Of a stretch of 64,000 nt of DNA, positions 60,341 through 64,000 are shown piece after piece (positions within the stretch are counted from its first letter, which is position 1; the number at the start of each line of letters is the position of its first letter). The translations under genes were made by a program, and so were the position numbers. The stretch lies in the NCBI GenBank assembly GCA_020284085.1, contig JACEVL010000771.1, forward strand, positions 179,001-243,000, read 5' to 3'. Below the pieces are notes generated by a model. That model did no database searches. It had not been told where the DNA came from and worked only from the letters and a program-made list of their open reading frames with translations. The stretch is from Aporrectodea caliginosa. Lineage: Eukaryota; Annelida; Clitellata; Crassiclitellata; Lumbricidae.

Positions 60341-61284
60341 ATGCTTATCTGTTGAATTCAATTGCGATACTGTCGTAACCCCTATAAGAGGAGTTCTGTC
60401 GGTGTGAAGATACTATTGGGCTGACAAGTACTCGACTTGCGCTCTCGGAATCACTTGCAGGGACGACTACCAGGGGTCGATTACCACAAGAATGGCCCTG
60501 TTGCCTACTACTTTGATAGCTGTGGCCTTCAGCACCACAAAATCTGGTAGACAACCTGCGCTTAGCCGATACAATAATTAATAACTCAAATGAACATGAC
60601 ATTGTATGCGGCCACCTTTGCCCTCATGTGCTGAGATTCGTTGACACCAGGAACTGGTCCAGAGACTTGGTTATTTGACTGCGCAGTTGAGTAGTACAAT
60701 TAGATGGACGTCCCTTTTCTTCATATAATGTGAAGCATCGGTGGTGGTCTTGTCGCTTGTGACAGGCAGTCAGCATTGATCGGCCAGTTCACAGGTCGGT
60801 TGATGCTATGTGGAAAACCTGTCTGCGAATTGGCCTTGGATTTCAGACAAATGCATGCATGTGCTAGACCCACACTATCATTATTCTTCGTTTATTGAAT
60901 CCCAAAAATGTCAACAAAAGGAAATACGGATTGACATATTACATTAACACGGTGTTGGGAAACACCTGGCAGACCCAAAAGTGACCAGAGTCCCGCTTAA
61001 ATAGGGTCACCAAATTAAAGGCAGTACAGATGGCAACTAAGAACATTTGTCTTGCTAATTAAACATGAACAAATCTTAACTATGAAATTTTTTGGGTCAT
61101 CTACTTGACTTCCCAAACAAAGAGTTAAACTTAGCTAAACTACAAAACAAGTTTCAAATTATTGTCGTTTGTTATTCTTTAGGGAATTGCGCAGTTATTG
61201 TTTAAATACCTGTATGGTCGTCAAGCATCATTATTAAACACTAAGGACCATACATAATATTATGTAGGCCATTAAAAAAAGTAA
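60341..61284. other. spacer with one LINE 3' fragment
   Basis: 60885-61020 resembles the 3' ends at 20062-20430 and 63080-63235 (GTTTATTGAATCCCAAAA, then GTCCCGCTTAAATAGGGTCA), minus orientation. No gene was seen. Confidence 0.5.
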
Positions 61285-61540
61285 TAATTATTATTATTTA
61301 ATTAAGCGCCTGACCAACTGCGCTGTACGTGTTATTACGTTTTAACAATTCACAAGAACACAAGTCACAGAAGACATAAATCAACAAAGTTGCAGCCATG
61401 CAAGGCGCAAGCTCATTGTACTTTTGCTGCCACCTGAGAATGAAGGCACGACCTAAAACCCAGGAGGCCTTGCGGGAATCGCACCGGGTCCGCGCAAACT
61501 TCAGGCAAGAGTGTTATCCTTTATGCTATCCCCATCCCTA
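61285..61540 (-). mobile_element. tRNA-derived SINE
   Basis: The minus strand starts GGGGATAGCATAAAGGATAA (A-box-like) and has GGTGCGATTCCCGC (B-box-like) ~45 bases later, a tRNA-type pol III promoter. A ~150-bp unrelated body and an AGGCGCTTAATTAAATAATAA tail follow. The tRNA part does not fold into an intact gene. About 256 bp in all. Confidence 0.6.
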
Positions 61541-61599
61541 AACTCTGAACTCTGAGAAATATAGGTAGGGTATTGCTATCCGCGTTAACTGTAGATAAC

Positions 61600-61794
<195 letters not shown>

Positions 61795-61822
61795 CACTGT
61801 CATTGTTAAAACACGGTAAGGC

Positions 61823-62756
61823 TTAGTGTTGTTGAGGTTGTCGCTCCTCAGCGCCGGGCAACCTCGACATGGTGCCCTGGAAGGCAACCGCGTTGAAGCA
61901 CTGGACCGTAACCGACAGGCGCTGGAGGATGAATCCTGTCTCTCGGGTGTCTCCAGATATTTTCGTCAGGCGGCCACCCATCTCGGAGATGAAGGCGAGA
62001 CCCTCTCTGTTGAGAGGGCCAAGGGTCTCCAGGGCTACAGGGACGAAGGTGTACCTCCTCTGTAGGTCTGCGTATTTGGCGTGTTTCCTTGTGGCAGCCA
62101 ACTCCGCCGCCCTTCCAGCCTCGGTCGCCGTCTCAGGGATGTATGAGGTGGCCACGGTATCCACCACCGTCGCGTCCCATATCAAGGTCGGCCCGTTGCC
62201 CACGGTATCAGGGTCTGGCCATCAGGCCTCCTCCCGTCCGATCTGGTGAGGCCAGACGGCTCCTTAACCGCAGGGGTCCCGGCTCTGTTGAGGTTGCGGT
62301 AGATGATGTCGTTGACGGCGCAGTGTCTAGCCTGACGTCCAAACCCCAAATGGCAGGAGAGGCCATGCGAGCCTCTGGACGACACCGGAGCACCGCATGC
62401 GCACGTGTGCGGCTCGCAAAATTAATGGCCAGGGCCGCCAGGCCCAAGCGCAAATCGGCCGCAACTCTCACGGCCTCGTCGCTCATCCTCAGATCATATG
62501 CGGTCAAAGGGAGGGCATGTAGCCAGTCGGAGGCATGAGGGAACTGCACCGCTCTTAGTCTGGCCTGGTCGTAAGGGTCCTGCAGTGCGCCACTAACCGA
62601 CGATAAGACCTCCTGCAGCAACGGCCCATCCCATTGTGATTGTTTGTGACTGGGGACGGCCGTTGGGTCGGAAATCCTGGCGAGTTGCATCCATTGCGAA
62701 CGCGCTGAAGTATAGGCCGTGTCTGCGTTCTCGAGTAATACAATCATGTAATACAT
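61823..62756 (-). pseudogene. AAT-associated retroelement, C-terminal region with endonuclease-like domain
   Basis: The minus strand, with two frameshifts, gives the region after a reverse transcriptase. First is HASDWLHALPLTAYDLRMSD. Then comes a zinc-binding cluster (HTCACGAPVSSRGSHGLSC: C, C, H, C). Next is RHCAVNDIIYRNLNRAGTPA, then EPSGLTRSDGRRPDGQTL, IWDATVVDT, and finally ETLGPLNREGLAFISEMGGR and FILQRLSV...FNAV. The CCHC cluster followed by RPD-x15-D resembles restriction-like endonuclease domains of R2/R4-type LINEs; that identity is inferred. (AAT)n arrays flank it directly on both sides. The stop is at 61823. Confidence 0.7.
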
Positions 62757-62757
62757 G

Positions 62758-64000
<1,243 letters not shown>

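Overview
The window is eukaryotic nuclear DNA, probably from a marine invertebrate and quite possibly a non-vertebrate deuterostome. The genes are split by introns with GT..AG borders. Long (AAT)n/(ATT)n arrays are common, and nearly every non-genic stretch contains a dated or decayed transposable element. The species cannot be named from sequence alone. The deuterostome hint rests on a GMR1-type Ty3/gypsy element (integrase before reverse transcriptase) and is weak. No bacterial operons, rRNA, CRISPR array or convincing tRNA gene is present.

Host genes: three paralogous plus-strand genes encode small secreted proteins with a single von Willebrand factor A (vWA) domain: 3499-10809 (218 aa), 26113-33761 (218 aa) and 43049-49218 (233 aa). 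All share the same layout: exon 1 is a 61-nt signal-peptide exon (phase 1), exon 2 is 202 nt (phase 2), exon 3 is 304-310 nt (phase 0), and exon 4 is a short C-terminal exon. In copies 1 and 2 the last codon of exon 4 is TAG, where copy 3 has CAG and splices on to a fifth exon. The genes lie in large tandem segmental duplications: unit 1 about 657-22100, unit 2 about 24140-39870, and a more diverged unit 3 about 42650-49800.

Because the units are paralogous, each one supplies empty sites for insertions in the others. This lets many mobile elements be bounded to the base: a TTAA-flanked piggyBac (10844-12835), an element with an 8-bp target duplication (1336-2396), a 486-bp element with 28-bp flanking repeats (13997-14482), a Tc1/mariner foldback (32592-33400), a hAT MITE (35024-35211), LINE 3' ends (37796-38302, 36211-36271) and an (AAT)n-tailed element (24446-24607). 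A LINE (about 28457-32574) in intron 3 of copy 2 is itself split just after its YADD box by a second LINE (29228-30069). A further LINE fossil lies in intron 1 of copy 3 (44940-45900), and a 5'-truncated LINE with an intact reverse-transcriptase frame lies at 20296-21789.

49955-60340 is a nested pair of LTR retrotransposons, both on the minus strand. The outer one is a Mag-like gypsy with identical-length 140-bp LTRs, ATAGT target duplications, and RT/RNase H deleted. The inner one (50994-58361, CAGTC duplications, LTRs of 1012 and 1034 bp) sits in the outer integrase. It carries one intact 1612-codon Gag-Pol with the order Gag-protease-integrase-RT-RNase H. Around 17.7-18.4, 40.4-41.4 and 61.6-62.9 kb, fragments of one retroelement family are embedded in (AAT)n arrays. 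Its C-terminus resembles a restriction-like endonuclease, which suggests a microsatellite-targeting element.
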